DNA of 64,000 bases from Mycobacterium sp. DL (GTDB taxonomy: Bacteria; Actinomycetota; Actinomycetes; Mycobacteriales; Mycobacteriaceae). The translations under genes and the position numbers were made by a program. A model generated the notes under the pieces. The model had not been told where the DNA came from. It searched no databases and was given only the letters and a program-made list of their open reading frames with translations. Positions 27,952-37,480 of the stretch are shown here, in pieces; position 1 is the first letter of the stretch; every line of letters begins with the position of its first letter. The stretch lies in NCBI RefSeq assembly GCF_039729195.1, contig NZ_CP155796.1, forward strand, positions 2,356,001 through 2,420,000. The letters are read 5' to 3'.

Positions 27952-28500
27952 GTGCGGATTTCACGGAGAACTCGAACAGGCGCGGCGGTAATGGTGGCAG
28001 GGGTACTCGCGGCGGTGAGCGGCGTACCGACCGCCGCGGCGCTGCCGGAGGCGTTCCCGGACCTGGACGGCTACCCGGCTGTCGATCCGGGTCCCTACCA
28101 GGTGTTCGGTGCGCACCCGAGCAGTTCGGGCTGGGCATTCAGCACGCCGTCGGGTCTGCAGTGCCGCAACAGCCTCATCCCCGATCTCGGGGTGGTCTGC
28201 TTCGGGCCGGTTCCCGGAACCCAGCAGGGTGTCGATTCGGTGGGGGTGTCGCTGACCCGCGAGGGCACGTTGATGACGACGGACGACACCGGCACTGACG
28301 CCGACCCGTATCTACTGCTGCCGACGGGTTCGAAGTTCGCTGCGGGCAACGGCGTCGAGTGTGCCGTGATCAGCGACACCTCCCTGGCGTGTCTGGCGCG
28401 CAAACCCGACTCCTGGGCTGCAGACACCCCCGACCCGCCCGATCGCCACTATGGCGAGCACGGTTTTGTCGTCCAGCCCGAAGGCACCTGGACCTTCTAG
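27952..28500 (+). CDS. Secreted protein of unknown function
   Basis: The product has 182 residues. A signal peptide covers about the first 31 residues (AAVMVAGVLAAVSG, cleavage near TAAA). The mature protein has four cysteines in two spaced pairs (LQCRNS/VVCFGP and VECAVI/LACLAR), which could form two disulfides, and an FSTPSGLQC segment common in mycobacterial secreted hypotheticals. No function is known. It is convergent with the next gene; the stop codons overlap. Confidence 0.72.
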   Translation: MRISRRTRTGAAVMVAGVLAAVSGVPTAAALPEAFPDLDGYPAVDPGPYQVFGAHPSSSGWAFSTPSGLQCRNSLIPDLGVVCFGPVPGTQQGVDSVGVSLTREGTLMTTDDTGTDADPYLLLPTGSKFAAGNGVECAVISDTSLACLARKPDSWAADTPDPPDRHYGEHGFVVQPEGTWTF

Positions 28501-28928
28501 GTGTAGAGCTCTTCGAACTTCTCGATCGACTTCTCGATGTCGCCCTTGACCGCGCGGACCGCCGCGGACCCGATCGGGCCGAACAGCGGCGCCCCGCCGA
28601 GATCCATGCGCACGGTGAACTTGCAGCCGTCGGCGGCCGAGGCGACCTTCATCGCGAGCTTGTATCGGGTGCCGCCCACGCCTTCGCCGCTGATCTCCAT
28701 CTCCGAGGGCGGATCGAACTTGCGGATCGTCCAGGTCACCCGGTTACGCATGCCTTTGGCGCCCGCGACACCCACGACCTTCTCGCCGACCTCCAACTTG
28801 TCCGGCAGGTCCGAACGCCAACCCTGATGCATCGTCATCCAGTCGCCCAGCGTGGTCAGATCCGAGGCGTGCGCCCACGCCTCCTCCGGGGGGAGCGCCA
28901 GCGTGCGCGACAGCTCTAGTTTCGCCAT
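28497..28928 (-). CDS. SRPBCC-family protein (START/polyketide-cyclase fold)
   Basis: The 143-residue protein has the SRPBCC opening LELSRTLALPPEEAWAHASDL, a central beta-rich segment and the long C-terminal helix (AVKGDIEKSIEKFEEL). These proteins bind hydrophobic ligands; the ligand is unknown. The ATG has a strong AGGAGGA ribosome site. It lies 12 bp downstream of mntR and may share its transcript. Confidence 0.82.
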   Translation of the reverse strand: MAKLELSRTLALPPEEAWAHASDLTTLGDWMTMHQGWRSDLPDKLEVGEKVVGVAGAKGMRNRVTWTIRKFDPPSEMEISGEGVGGTRYKLAMKVASAADGCKFTVRMDLGGAPLFGPIGSAAVRAVKGDIEKSIEKFEELYT

Positions 28929-28940
28929 GACCGAATCCTC

Positions 28941-29651
28941 CTACGCTATGACCCAGATTGCTTGTGCAGCAGGGCTTCCCAGGTCGACAGTGGTCTCGGC
29001 ATCCCCCTCGACAGGCGGGTTGCCCGGGTTCTGCACGGCCACCGAGATCATTCCGGCGAAGTCGCGCCGCGCCACCACCCGCAGTCGGGAGTCCAGGCTG
29101 ATCCCGACGGTGTCGAAGTATCGCAGCATCTCCGGGTCGGCATCGGAGATCCGCGCAACGGTTCCGGCGTCGCCGTCCTGGCACACCGACAGTTGACGCG
29201 CCGGCGGGGTCGGGACCTGACCGTCGGCGGCCGGAATCGGATCACCGTGCGGATCACGCGTCGGATACCCGAGCTTGGCATCGATCCGGTCCAGCATCCG
29301 GTCGGATACCGCGTGCTCGAGGACCTCGGCCTCGTCGTGCACCTCGTCCCAGCCGTAGCCGAGTTCGTTGACCAGGAAGGTCTCCATCAGTCGGTGCCGG
29401 CGGACCATCGCCAACGCCGCCCGTCGTCCCGCGTCGGTCAGCGTGACCGCGCCGTACTTCTCGTGATCGACAAGGCCCTGATCGGCGAGCTTGCGGATGG
29501 ACTCCGACGCGGTGCTGGCCGAGACGCCGATGCGGTCGGCGAGCAGCTTGGTGCTGACCTTCTCGTGCGACCACTCCTGGGCGGTCCAGATCACTTTCAG
29601 GTAGTCCTGGGCGACCGTCGTCAGGTCGCGGGGGGTGTCGTCAGGACTCAC
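28941..29651 (-). CDS. mntR: DtxR-family metal-dependent repressor (SirR/MntR type)
   Basis: The protein has 236 residues and is close to M. tuberculosis SirR/MntR (Rv2788). The N-terminal winged helix has KVSTKLLADRIGVSASTASESIRKL; the dimerisation domain has RHRLMETFLVNELGYGWDEVHDEAEVLEHAVSD with metal-ligand Glu and His residues; a C-terminal SH3-like domain follows. It is expected to control manganese or iron uptake genes. GTG 29651 is chosen because a TAAACT -10 box ends 8 nt upstream. A DtxR-like site overlaps that box. Confidence 0.9.
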   Translation of the reverse strand: MSPDDTPRDLTTVAQDYLKVIWTAQEWSHEKVSTKLLADRIGVSASTASESIRKLADQGLVDHEKYGAVTLTDAGRRAALAMVRRHRLMETFLVNELGYGWDEVHDEAEVLEHAVSDRMLDRIDAKLGYPTRDPHGDPIPAADGQVPTPPARQLSVCQDGDAGTVARISDADPEMLRYFDTVGISLDSRLRVVARRDFAGMISVAVQNPGNPPVEGDAETTVDLGSPAAQAIWVIA

Positions 29652-29662
29652 AAGCACAAAGT

Positions 29663-29681
29663 TTAGGCAATCATCACCTGA
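29663..29681. promoter_or_regulatory. DtxR/MntR-like operator at the mntR promoter
   Basis: TTAGGCAATCATCACCTGA is a 19-bp imperfect dyad with TTAGG and CCTGA ends, the size and end sequence of DtxR-family boxes. It overlaps the predicted mntR -10 box (minus strand TAAACT at 29665-29660), so autoregulation is likely; ribF starts 50 bp away on the other strand. Confidence 0.5.
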
Positions 29682-29731
29682 TCTGGTGGTGCTGCTGGGC
29701 CGGTGTTGCACTCGGGCCGTAGGCTAGCGAC

Positions 29732-30706
29732 GTGCAGCGCTGGCGGGGGCAGGACGAAATCCCCACCGACTGGGGCCGATGTGTCGTCACGATCGGCGTG
29801 TTCGACGGTGTCCACCGAGGTCACCAGGAGCTGATCAGTCGTGCGGTGAAGGCGGGACGGTCGCGCGGTGTCCCGACGGTTCTGATGACCTTCGACCCGC
29901 ACCCGATGGAGGTCGTCTTTCCCGGTAGTCACCCGGCTCAGCTGACCACTCTGACGCGGCGCGCGGAGCTGGTCGAGGAGATGGGGATCGACGTCTTCCT
30001 CGTCGTGCCCTTCACCACGGACTTCATGAAGCTCACCCCGGACCGCTACGTCCATGAGCTGCTGGTCGAGCGACTCCACGTGGTCGAGGTCGTGGTCGGG
30101 GAGAACTTCACTTTCGGCAAGAAGGCCGCCGGCAACGTCGGGCTCCTCCGCAAGGCGGGGGAGCGGTTCGGATTCGCGGTGGATTCGCTGTCGCTGGTCG
30201 CCGAACACCACCGGGACGAGACCGTGACGTTCTCCTCGACCTACATCCGGTCCTGTGTCGACGCCGGTGACATGGTCGCGGCCGCGGAAGCGCTGGGCCG
30301 CGCGCACCGGGTCGAGGGCGTGGTGGTCCGCGGGGACGGGCGCGGCAAGGTGCTCGGCTATCCCACGGCGAACGTCGCCCCGCCGATGTACTCGGCCATC
30401 CCGGCCGACGGTGTCTACGCCGCCTGGTTCACCGTCCTCGGGCACGGACCCGTCGTCGGTTCCGTCACGCCGGGCGAGCGCTACCAGGCCGCGGTGTCCG
30501 TCGGCACCAACCCGACCTTCTCCGGGCGCACCCGCACCGTCGAGGCGTTCGTCCTGGATACCGCGGCCGATCTGTACGGCCAGCATGTGGCGGTCGACTT
30601 CGTCGCACGCCTGCGCGGTCAGGAGAGATTCGATTCGGTGGCCGACCTGGTGACGGCGATGGGCGCCGACACCGAACGCGCGCGCACCATCCTGGCCGCG
30701 CGCTGA
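29732..30706 (+). CDS. ribF: Bifunctional riboflavin kinase / FAD synthetase
   Basis: RibF makes FMN and FAD from riboflavin. The 324-residue product has an N-terminal nucleotidyltransferase domain (TIGVFDGVHRGHQEL, the HxGH motif) and a C-terminal kinase domain (GRGKVLGYPTANV with the PTAN motif, near residue 215). TAGGCT at 29720-29725 lies 6 nt before the GTG, so the message is probably leaderless. It is divergent from mntR. Confidence 0.95.
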   Translation: MQRWRGQDEIPTDWGRCVVTIGVFDGVHRGHQELISRAVKAGRSRGVPTVLMTFDPHPMEVVFPGSHPAQLTTLTRRAELVEEMGIDVFLVVPFTTDFMKLTPDRYVHELLVERLHVVEVVVGENFTFGKKAAGNVGLLRKAGERFGFAVDSLSLVAEHHRDETVTFSSTYIRSCVDAGDMVAAAEALGRAHRVEGVVVRGDGRGKVLGYPTANVAPPMYSAIPADGVYAAWFTVLGHGPVVGSVTPGERYQAAVSVGTNPTFSGRTRTVEAFVLDTAADLYGQHVAVDFVARLRGQERFDSVADLVTAMGADTERARTILAAR

Positions 30707-30757
30707 CCCCTAGCTCGTGGCAGCTCAGCGGATTCGCCGGGGTGCCGGCCGCGCTGC

Positions 30758-30763
30758 TAAACT
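30758..30763 (+). promoter_or_regulatory. Candidate -10 box of rpsO
   Basis: TAAACT fits the mycobacterial SigA -10 pattern and would give a leader of about 105 nt for rpsO. No clear -35 is seen. Confidence 0.35.
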
Positions 30764-30815
30764 CCCACCTCGACACGGCGCGTGCTGCAGTTCGCGGTGG
30801 CCGCGCCCGTTGGAT

Positions 30816-30832
30816 GCTCCAGTGGAGCTTTT
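30816..30832 (+). terminator. Terminator-like hairpin in the rpsO leader
   Basis: GCTCC and GGAGC pair with an AGT loop and are followed by TTTT. Only 40 nt separate it from the rpsO start, so it could be an attenuator or an S15-binding leader structure rather than a ribF terminator. Confidence 0.35.
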
Positions 30833-30872
30833 CCGACGCCCTGATCGCGGACCGATGTGATGGAGTTGTTTC

Positions 30873-31142
30873 GTGGCGCTCACCGCCGAACAGAAAAAAG
30901 ACATTCTCGGCCAGTACGGCCTGCACGACACCGATACCGGTTCTCCGGAGGCCCAGGTCGCACTGCTGACCAAGCGGATCGTGGACCTCACCGAGCACCT
31001 GAAGACCCACAAGCACGACCACCACTCGCGACGGGGTCTGCTGCTGCTCGTCGGCCGTCGTCGCCGGCTGCTGAAGTACGTCGCTCAGGTCGACGTCCAG
31101 CGCTACCGCTCGCTGATCGAGCGCCTCGGCCTGCGTCGCTGA
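30873..31142 (+). CDS. rpsO: 30S ribosomal protein S15
   Basis: S15 is a primary 16S rRNA binding protein of the central domain. The 89-residue product has the family signature ([16 protein letters not shown], then [20 protein letters not shown]) and normal length. The start is GTG, with GGAG about 8 nt upstream. It lies between ribF and lppU, the normal mycobacterial order. Confidence 0.97.
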   Translation: MALTAEQKKDILGQYGLHDTDTGSPEAQVALLTKRIVDLTEHLKTHKHDHHSRRGLLLLVGRRRRLLKYVAQVDVQRYRSLIERLGLRR

Positions 31143-31152
31143 CCCTGGCCCC

Positions 31153-31644
31153 ATGCGAACCCTGTTCGTGATCACGTCGGTCGCGATCATCGCAGCGGGG
31201 GGATTGGCCGGTTGCCGTTCGGCGGCCACCGCCGACGTGGTTGTGGGCGACTGCCTGGAAACAGGTGGTCCACCCGACCGGCCGGAGGCGAGGAAAGTGC
31301 CCTGCGGCACGGCCGAGTCGAACTACAAGGTCGTCGCCGTGGTCGAGGAGACCGACGAATGCCCGACCGACGTCGACTCCTACTACTCGATGGGCAGTTC
31401 GTTCTCCGATTCGCGAACCACCGTGTGCCTGGACATCGACTGGGTGGTCGGCGGGTGCATGAGCATCGCCCGGGAGACCGGCGAGGATCCGGTGCGGACC
31501 GAGTGCGATGACACGGCGGTACCCGGTCGTCAGCGGGCCACGCAGATACTGGACGACGTCGCAAGCGCCGACCTGTGCGCCAGCGGGCTGGGCTACGCCT
31601 ACGACGAACGCGACTTCACGGTGTGTGTGGAAGACGTGGCGTGA
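31153..31644 (+). CDS. lppU: Lipoprotein LppU-like
   Basis: The 163-residue exported lipoprotein has a lipobox LAGC at about residue 21. The mature part has six further cysteines (GDCLE, VPCGT, ECPTD, VCLDID, GGCMS, others), consistent with disulfides in the cell envelope. Its position between rpsO and pnp matches Rv2784c. The function is unknown. Confidence 0.8.
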   Translation: MRTLFVITSVAIIAAGGLAGCRSAATADVVVGDCLETGGPPDRPEARKVPCGTAESNYKVVAVVEETDECPTDVDSYYSMGSSFSDSRTTVCLDIDWVVGGCMSIARETGEDPVRTECDDTAVPGRQRATQILDDVASADLCASGLGYAYDERDFTVCVEDVA

Positions 31645-31978
31645 CGGTTCTGCCCCCACGCGGCACGTGCCCCGGATTAGGGATTACGCACACAGCGGGA
31701 TGTACGATGGGTGCGTTCGCCAGCCGTATGGCGCGAGCAACCGGGTGCGGTCCGCGCAGAACCGCGTGCGCCGTTCCCGCGTGACACGACTGACACCGCC
31801 CGATCGTGCGGTCTTCGGTAGTGGCTGCCGGAGGTACTCCGGCCGCTTCGACTGACGGCCGTCGACGCATCCGGGCCTGTCGCGAGACACTTGAGGTTGT
31901 CCGTAACCGACAGCCTTCAGCGCGCAGTGATCACGCGAAACAGCTGAATGATGACCCAGAGAGGCCGTACGGACGTCT
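31645..31978 (+). promoter_or_regulatory. 334-bp intergenic region before pnp; probable long leader
   Basis: No coding sequence is supported here. A -10-like TACGAT lies at 31703-31708. A perfect hairpin (GCCGGAG, GTA loop, CTCCGGC) occupies 31827-31843, about 135 nt upstream of the pnp start. PNPase is known in other bacteria to control its own mRNA through leader structures, so this may be a regulatory leader; that is inference. Confidence 0.4.
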
Positions 31979-34252
31979 ATGTCTGTAGTTGAAATTGAGG
32001 ACGGCGTGTTCGAATCCACCGCCGTGATCGACAACGGGAGCTTCGGCACCCGCACCATCCGTTTCGAGACCGGTCGGCTGGCCCAGCAGGCCGCCGGCGC
32101 CGTCGTCGCCTACCTCGACGACGAGACCATGCTGCTGTCGGCGACCACCGCCAGCAAGAATCCGAAGGATCACTTCGACTTCTTCCCGCTCACGATCGAC
32201 GTCGAGGAGCGGATGTACGCCGCCGGGCGGATTCCCGGCTCCTTCTTCCGCCGTGAGGGCCGCCCGTCCACCGACGCCATCCTCACCTGCCGACTGATCG
32301 ACCGGCCGTTGCGCCCGACCTTCGTCTCGGGTCTGCGCAACGAGATCCAGGTCGTGGTCACCGTCATGAGCCTTGACCCCAAGGATCTGTACGACGTGCT
32401 GGCCATCAACGCCGCGTCGGCATCCACCCAGATATCCGGACTGCCGTTCGCCGGCCCGGTCGGTGGCGTGCGGGTCGCGCTGATCAACGGCCAATGGGTT
32501 GCGTTCCCGACGGTCGAACAGCTCGAGGACGCCGTGTTCGACATGGTCGTCGCGGGCCGCAAGGTCCAGGATGCCGACGGCAAAGACGACGTGGCGATCA
32601 TGATGGTGGAGGCCGAGGCGACCACCAAGGTCATCGAGTTGGTGGCCGGTGGTGCCACCGCTCCCACCGAGACCGTCGTCGCCGAAGGGCTCGAGGCTGC
32701 CAAGCCGTTCATCGCCGCGCTGTGCACCGCCCAGCAGGAGTTGGCGGGCGCCGCGGGTAAGGAGACCCGCGACTACCCGGTGTTCCCCGACTACCAGGAC
32801 GACGTGTTCTACGCAGTGTCCTCGGTGGCCACCGAGGAGCTGTCCAAGGCGCTGACCATCGCGGGCAAGGACGAGCGCAACTCCCGTACCGATGAGATCA
32901 AGGTCGAGGTGCTCGAGCGTCTGGGTGACACCTACGCCGGCCGCGAGAAGGAGATCGGCGCGGCCTACCGGTCGCTGACCAAGAAGCTGGTCCGCCAGCG
33001 GATCCTCACCGACCACTTCCGCATCGACGGTCGCGGCGTCACCGACATCCGCGCGCTGTCCGCCGAGGTGGCCATCGTGCCGCGGGCCCACGGCAGTGCG
33101 CTGTTCGAGCGCGGCGAAACCCAGATCCTGGGCGTCACCACCCTCGACATGGTCAAGCTGGCCCAGCAGATCGACTCGCTGGGGCCGGAGAAGACCAAGC
33201 GCTACATGCACCACTACAACTTCCCGCCGTACTCGACCGGTGAGACCGGTCGGGTCGGGTCGCCCAAGCGGCGCGAGATCGGCCACGGCGCGCTCGCCGA
33301 GCGGGCGCTGATGCCGGTGCTGCCGAGCGTCGAGGAGTTCCCGTACGCGATCCGTCAGGTGTCGGAGGCGTTGAGCTCCAACGGCTCCACATCGATGGGA
33401 TCGGTGTGCGCCTCGACCATGTCGCTGCTCAACGCCGGGGTGCCGCTGAAGGCTCCGGTCGCCGGTATCGCGATGGGCCTGGTGTCCGACGACGTCGAGG
33501 TGGACGGAAAGACCGAGCGTCGCTTCGTCACCCTGACCGACATCCTGGGCGCCGAGGATGCCTTCGGTGACATGGACTTCAAGTGCGCAGGCACCAAGGA
33601 CTTCGTCACCGCGCTGCAGCTCGACACCAAGCTCGACGGCATCCCGTCTCAGGTCCTCGCCGGCGCGCTGGCGCAGGCCAAGGAAGCCCGGATCACCATC
33701 CTCGAGGTGATGGGCGAGGCGATCGACGAGCCCGACGAGATGAGCCCCTACGCGCCGCGCATCACCACGATCAAGGTGCCGATCGACAAGATCGGCGAGG
33801 TCATCGGGCCCAAGGGCAAGATGATCAACTCGATCACCGAGGAGACCGGTGCGTCGATCTCCATCGAGGACGACGGCACCGTGTTCGTCGGCGCCTCCAA
33901 CGGGGAAGCAGCGCAGGCCGCGATCGACAAGATCAACGCGATCGCCAACCCCCAGCTGCCCAAGACGGGCGAGCGGTTCCTCGGAACCGTGGTCAAGACC
34001 ACCGACTTCGGTGCGTTCGTGTCGCTGCTGCCGGGACGGGACGGACTGGTGCACATCTCCAAGCTGGGCCGCGGCAAGCGGGTCAACAAGGTGGAGGACG
34101 TCGCCAAGGTCGGCGACAAGCTGCGGGTCGAGATCGCCGACATCGACAACCGGGGCAAGATCTCGCTGGTCCTCGTCGCCGAGGGTGACTCAGCCGAATC
34201 ATCTCCCGAGTCCGAGCCCGCGTCGGTAGATGCCGCGACCACCAGCAGCTAG
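31979..34252 (+). CDS. pnp: Polyribonucleotide nucleotidyltransferase (PNPase)
   Basis: This is the phosphorolytic 3'-5' exoribonuclease of the mRNA degradation machinery; in mycobacteria it is also called GpsI. The 757-residue product has two RNase PH domains (first [28 protein letters not shown], second from [18 protein letters not shown]), then KH ([18 protein letters not shown]) and S1 ([18 protein letters not shown]) domains. The 3' end overlaps pepR by 23 bp. Confidence 0.97.
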   Translation: MSVVEIEDGVFESTAVIDNGSFGTRTIRFETGRLAQQAAGAVVAYLDDETMLLSATTASKNPKDHFDFFPLTIDVEERMYAAGRIPGSFFRREGRPSTDAILTCRLIDRPLRPTFVSGLRNEIQVVVTVMSLDPKDLYDVLAINAASASTQISGLPFAGPVGGVRVALINGQWVAFPTVEQLEDAVFDMVVAGRKVQDADGKDDVAIMMVEAEATTKVIELVAGGATAPTETVVAEGLEAAKPFIAALCTAQQELAGAAGKETRDYPVFPDYQDDVFYAVSSVATEELSKALTIAGKDERNSRTDEIKVEVLERLGDTYAGREKEIGAAYRSLTKKLVRQRILTDHFRIDGRGVTDIRALSAEVAIVPRAHGSALFERGETQILGVTTLDMVKLAQQIDSLGPEKTKRYMHHYNFPPYSTGETGRVGSPKRREIGHGALAERALMPVLPSVEEFPYAIRQVSEALSSNGSTSMGSVCASTMSLLNAGVPLKAPVAGIAMGLVSDDVEVDGKTERRFVTLTDILGAEDAFGDMDFKCAGTKDFVTALQLDTKLDGIPSQVLAGALAQAKEARITILEVMGEAIDEPDEMSPYAPRITTIKVPIDKIGEVIGPKGKMINSITEETGASISIEDDGTVFVGASNGEAAQAAIDKINAIANPQLPKTGERFLGTVVKTTDFGAFVSLLPGRDGLVHISKLGRGKRVNKVEDVAKVGDKLRVEIADIDNRGKISLVLVAEGDSAESSPESEPASVDAATTSS

Positions 34253-35576
34253 CTCGGGGTCGCTGCGGAAGGGACGTCGCAACGATGACACGTCCCTCGC
34301 GGTGCGCCGCACCGATCTGCCCGGTGGCCTGCGTGTGGTCACCGAGCACATCCCGCACGTCCACTCGGCCTCGGTCGGGGTGTGGGTCGGTGTCGGCTCC
34401 CGCGACGAGGGCCGTAGCGTGGCCGGCGCCGCGCACTTCCTCGAGCACCTGTTGTTCAAGGCGACGCCGACGCGCACTGCGGTGCAGATCGCGCAGGCGG
34501 TCGACGCCGTCGGCGGTGAGCTGAACGCGTTCACCGCCAGGGAGCACACCTGTTACTACGCGCATGTCCTCGACGCGGATCTGGCGCTGGCCGTCGATCT
34601 GGTCGCCGACGTCGTGCTGAACGGGCGCTGCGCACAGCACGACGTGGACATCGAGCGCGACGTCGTGCTCGAGGAGATCGCGATGCGCGACGACGACCCG
34701 GAGGACACGCTCGGCGACCTCTTCCTGTCGGCGATGTTCGGCGACCACCCGGTCGGCCGTCCGGTGATCGGCAGCGTGGAGTCGATCTCGACGATGACAC
34801 GCGCGCAACTGCACTCGTTCCACGTCCGCCGCTACACCCCTGACCGGATGGTCGTCGCCGTCGCCGGAAACGTCGACCACGACGAAGTCGTCGGCCTGGT
34901 GCGCGAGCACTTCAGTGCGCGGTTGGTGCGCGGCCGGTCTCCGCTGGCGCCGCGTAAGGGAACCGGGCGCGTGCCGGGCAATCCGACCCTGCAGCTGGTG
35001 AGCCGGGACGCCGAGCAGACCCACCTGTCGATGGGGGTACGAACCCCGGGACGGCACTGGGACCACCGCTGGGCACTGTCGGTGCTCAACACCGCACTCG
35101 GTGGCGGGCTGAGTTCGCGTCTGTTCCAACAGATTCGGGAGACGCGCGGGCTTGCCTACTCGGTGTACTCGACGGTGGACACGTTCGCCGACAGCGGCGC
35201 ACTCTCGATCTACGCCGGCTGTCTGCCCGAGCGGTTCGACGAGGTCGTTCGGGTGACGACCGACGTGCTCGCCGATGTGGGCCGCGACGGGATCACCGCC
35301 GACGAATGCCGAATCGCCAAGGGGTCGATGCGCGGCGGGCTGGTGCTGGGCCTCGAGGACTCGGGGTCGCGGATGAACCGCATCGGGCGCAGCGAGCTGA
35401 ACTACGGAGAACACCGCAGCATCGCCGATACCTTGGCCCACATCGACGCCGTCACCCTCGACGAGGTCAACGCCGTGGCGCGACTGCTGCTCTCCCGCCC
35501 GTTCGGCGCGGCGGTCCTCGGGCCGGTGCGCGGGAAGCGGTCGTTGCCGAAGGCGCTGCAGACGATCGCGGGTTGA
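34230..35576 (+). CDS. pepR: M16-family zinc peptidase PepR
   Basis: The 448-residue insulinase-family peptidase has the inverted zinc motif HFLEH in [15 protein letters not shown] (near residue 70) and the distal glutamate in [17 protein letters not shown]. The second domain carries [24 protein letters not shown]. It matches Rv2782c in sequence and position. The ATG at 34230 lies within the pnp end. Its natural substrate is not established. Confidence 0.93.
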   Translation: MPRPPAASSGSLRKGRRNDDTSLAVRRTDLPGGLRVVTEHIPHVHSASVGVWVGVGSRDEGRSVAGAAHFLEHLLFKATPTRTAVQIAQAVDAVGGELNAFTAREHTCYYAHVLDADLALAVDLVADVVLNGRCAQHDVDIERDVVLEEIAMRDDDPEDTLGDLFLSAMFGDHPVGRPVIGSVESISTMTRAQLHSFHVRRYTPDRMVVAVAGNVDHDEVVGLVREHFSARLVRGRSPLAPRKGTGRVPGNPTLQLVSRDAEQTHLSMGVRTPGRHWDHRWALSVLNTALGGGLSSRLFQQIRETRGLAYSVYSTVDTFADSGALSIYAGCLPERFDEVVRVTTDVLADVGRDGITADECRIAKGSMRGGLVLGLEDSGSRMNRIGRSELNYGEHRSIADTLAHIDAVTLDEVNAVARLLLSRPFGAAVLGPVRGKRSLPKALQTIAG

Positions 35577-35594
35577 TCGCCTAGCCTCGTCTGC

Positions 35595-36506
35595 GTGACC
35601 TCGCTGTCCAGACGGCGCCTTGTTGTCGGGGGACTGTCACTCGCTGCGCTGGCGGCATGTGCTGATCCCACCGTGCTGGCCGGGCCGGACGATCCCAACC
35701 CGCCGGTGCCGCCGACCGACCAGCGGATCGAAGCACTCGAGCGGCAGTACAACGTGGTTGTCGGTCTCTGGGCGGTCGATGTGGCGAGCGGTCGGTGGCT
35801 GGCCCACCGCGCCAAGGAGCGTTTCGCCCTGTGCTCGACCTTCAAGACCTACGCCGCCGCCGCGATTCTGCAGAGGGCCGAACGCGGCGAGCTATCGCTG
35901 ACCGATGCGGTCCGGGTCGAGCCGACCGACATCATCTCCCACTCGCCGGTGACCGGGACACGGGTGGGAGCGACGATGACGCTGGCCGAGCTGTGCCAGG
36001 CGACGTTGCAGGTCAGTGACAACGCCGCGGCGAACCTTCTGCTCCGGGTGCTCGGCGGACCGCCCGCGATCACCGATCTTGCGCGCAGCATCGGTGATGA
36101 GGAGTCCCGCCTGGACCGGTGGGAGACCGAGTTGAACTCTGCTGTTCCCGGCGATCCCCGCGACACGACCACGCCCGTCGCAGTGGGCGTCGGCTACCGC
36201 AACCTGCTGACCGGCGGGGCGCTCGGTGACGAGAACCGCCGTCGTCTCGAGGGCTGGATGCGGGCCAATGAGACGTCGAGCATGCGCGCTGGACTGCCCG
36301 CAGGGTGGACGAGCGCGGACAAGACGGGCAGTGGCGATTACGGAACGACAAACGACATCGGTGTCGCCTACGCGCCCGACGGGCAGCGGTTACTTCTGTC
36401 GATCATGACGACGACGGCCGCAGACGATCCGGATGCGCCGAACCAGCGTGCGCTGATCGGCGAACTGGCCGCGCTCGCCGTCGCCGATCTATACAAGCTG
36501 CAGTGA
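35595..36506 (+). CDS. Class A beta-lactamase, Tat-exported lipoprotein
   Basis: This serine beta-lactamase has 303 residues. The N-terminus has a Tat-like SRRRLVVGG and lipobox LAAC ending at Cys22. Active-site motifs are S81-T-F-K84, SDN at 141-143, E176 in WETELN and KTG in [11 protein letters not shown]. The SDN motif contrasts with the SDG of M. tuberculosis BlaC. TAGCCT ends 7 nt before the GTG start. No regulator lies beside it, so basal expression is likely. It would hydrolyse penicillins and cephalosporins in the envelope. Confidence 0.93.
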   Translation: MTSLSRRRLVVGGLSLAALAACADPTVLAGPDDPNPPVPPTDQRIEALERQYNVVVGLWAVDVASGRWLAHRAKERFALCSTFKTYAAAAILQRAERGELSLTDAVRVEPTDIISHSPVTGTRVGATMTLAELCQATLQVSDNAAANLLLRVLGGPPAITDLARSIGDEESRLDRWETELNSAVPGDPRDTTTPVAVGVGYRNLLTGGALGDENRRRLEGWMRANETSSMRAGLPAGWTSADKTGSGDYGTTNDIGVAYAPDGQRLLLSIMTTTAADDPDAPNQRALIGELAALAVADLYKLQ

Positions 36507-37046
36507 GTCGTCGCGCTGCAGAACGAAGAAGTACGGCGCCTTGATCCCGCGCAGGTCCATCGCGCCGAGGACCGTCCGGTCGTCGAGCAGTCGGAACACG
36601 TCGTTGATCGGCAACTGGTCGTACACCATCGTCGCGGTGTCAACGCCGCGGTAGCGGGTGGTGCGCAGCCGAGCTTTGGGCCCACGCGCCTGAAGCGCGG
36701 GCTTGAGCCTGGTGATGGTGCCCGCAAAGCTCTGCTTCTTCAGTGCCGGGATCTTGGTGGCCAGACCGAGTCCACCGAACGCCAGCGCCGGGTTCAGCGG
36801 CCACAACGCGGTGCGGTCACCGGTGGGAAACAGCAGCGGGTGCACGGTCTCGGCGTCCACGAACGCCTTGCCCCACCAGCCACTGGCCGCCAGCATGCCG
36901 TCGAGCGGATGGTTGGTCGGCAGCTCTGCGCCGTGCCAGGTGCCGATCATGAATTCGGAGTCCACAGCCGGCAGTGAATCGAACAGCGTCAGTGCCTCGG
37001 CCGTCGTGGTCGGGGCATCAGGAAGGACGTCGGTGAGCGAAAGCAT
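36489..37046 (-). CDS. GXWXG/DUF4334 domain protein
   Basis: The product has 185 residues. The N-terminal GXWXG motif appears as [18 protein letters not shown], and the C-terminal DUF4334 domain ends with [15 protein letters not shown]. The function is unknown. A TAGAGT -10 box stands 6 nt before the ATG and a palindrome lies just upstream, so it is probably repressor-controlled. It overlaps the beta-lactamase end by 18 bp, convergent. Confidence 0.8.
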   Translation of the reverse strand: MLSLTDVLPDAPTTTAEALTLFDSLPAVDSEFMIGTWHGAELPTNHPLDGMLAASGWWGKAFVDAETVHPLLFPTGDRTALWPLNPALAFGGLGLATKIPALKKQSFAGTITRLKPALQARGPKARLRTTRYRGVDTATMVYDQLPINDVFRLLDDRTVLGAMDLRGIKAPYFFVLQRDDSLQLV

Positions 37047-37059
37047 GCCCAGACTCTAC

Positions 37060-37073
37060 TTGACACCTGTCAA
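37060..37073. promoter_or_regulatory. Palindrome TTGACA-CC-TGTCAA between DUF4334 and ychJ-like genes
   Basis: TTGACACCTGTCAA has perfect 6-bp arms around CC. It sits just upstream of the DUF4334 -10 box and about 20 bp before the YchJ-like start. The form is that of a TetR-family operator; the regulator is not in the window. A related palindrome lies at 59852-59865. Confidence 0.5.
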
Positions 37074-37092
37074 ATCCGGCACACTATTGGAT

Positions 37093-37479
37093 GTGCGGTC
37101 AGACAGTCCATGCCCCTGCGGCAGCGGTGATCCCTTCGGCCGTTGCTGTCTGCCGCTGCACACCGGGGACCGGGAAGCCCAGACCGCGGAGCAACTCATG
37201 CGGTCGCGGTACACCGCCTTTGCGACCGGGGACGTCGACTATCTCTGGCGCACCTGGCATCCCCGCACCCGCCCGGACCGCGTCGACGACGCCGGACTGA
37301 TCTGGACAGGACTCCACATCATCGACTGTGTCGCGGGCGGGCCCGGCGACCAGACGGGCGAGGTCGAGTTTCGCGCGCGGTACCTCGACAGCCAACGAAC
37401 CGGGACGCTCCATGAGCGGTCCCGGTTCGCTGTGAGAGCCCGTCGGTGGTTCTACCTCGACGGGGAGTTGTTCAGTTAG
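37093..37479 (+). CDS. YchJ/UPF0225-family protein with SEC-C-like zinc motif
   Basis: The product has 128 residues. The N-terminal PCPCGSG...GRCC is a zinc-binding SEC-C-type motif. The rest (AEQLMRSRYTAFATGDVDYLWRTWHP, then an NTF2-like region) fits UPF0225. The GTG start directly precedes the zinc motif. The stop codon lies in the GTTAGG that an insertion sequence has duplicated, so the gene remains intact. Confidence 0.85.
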   Translation: MRSDSPCPCGSGDPFGRCCLPLHTGDREAQTAEQLMRSRYTAFATGDVDYLWRTWHPRTRPDRVDDAGLIWTGLHIIDCVAGGPGDQTGEVEFRARYLDSQRTGTLHERSRFAVRARRWFYLDGELFS

Positions 37480-37480
37480 G
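37475..37480. repeat. Left copy of IS target-site duplication
   Basis: GTTAGG immediately before the left inverted repeat; contains the stop codon (TAG, 37477-37479) of the YchJ-like gene. Confidence 0.85.

Noticed and set aside
30816..30832. Rho-independent terminator of ribF
   Set aside because: Mycobacteria rarely use such signals, the T run is only four bases, and it lies in the rpsO leader downstream of a candidate promoter; kept only as a leader structure.
31931..34054. Long open frame antisense to pnp (about 707 codons, minus strand)
   Set aside because: It is a high-GC shadow; pnp on the plus strand encodes every PNPase domain, and the antisense product resembles no family.
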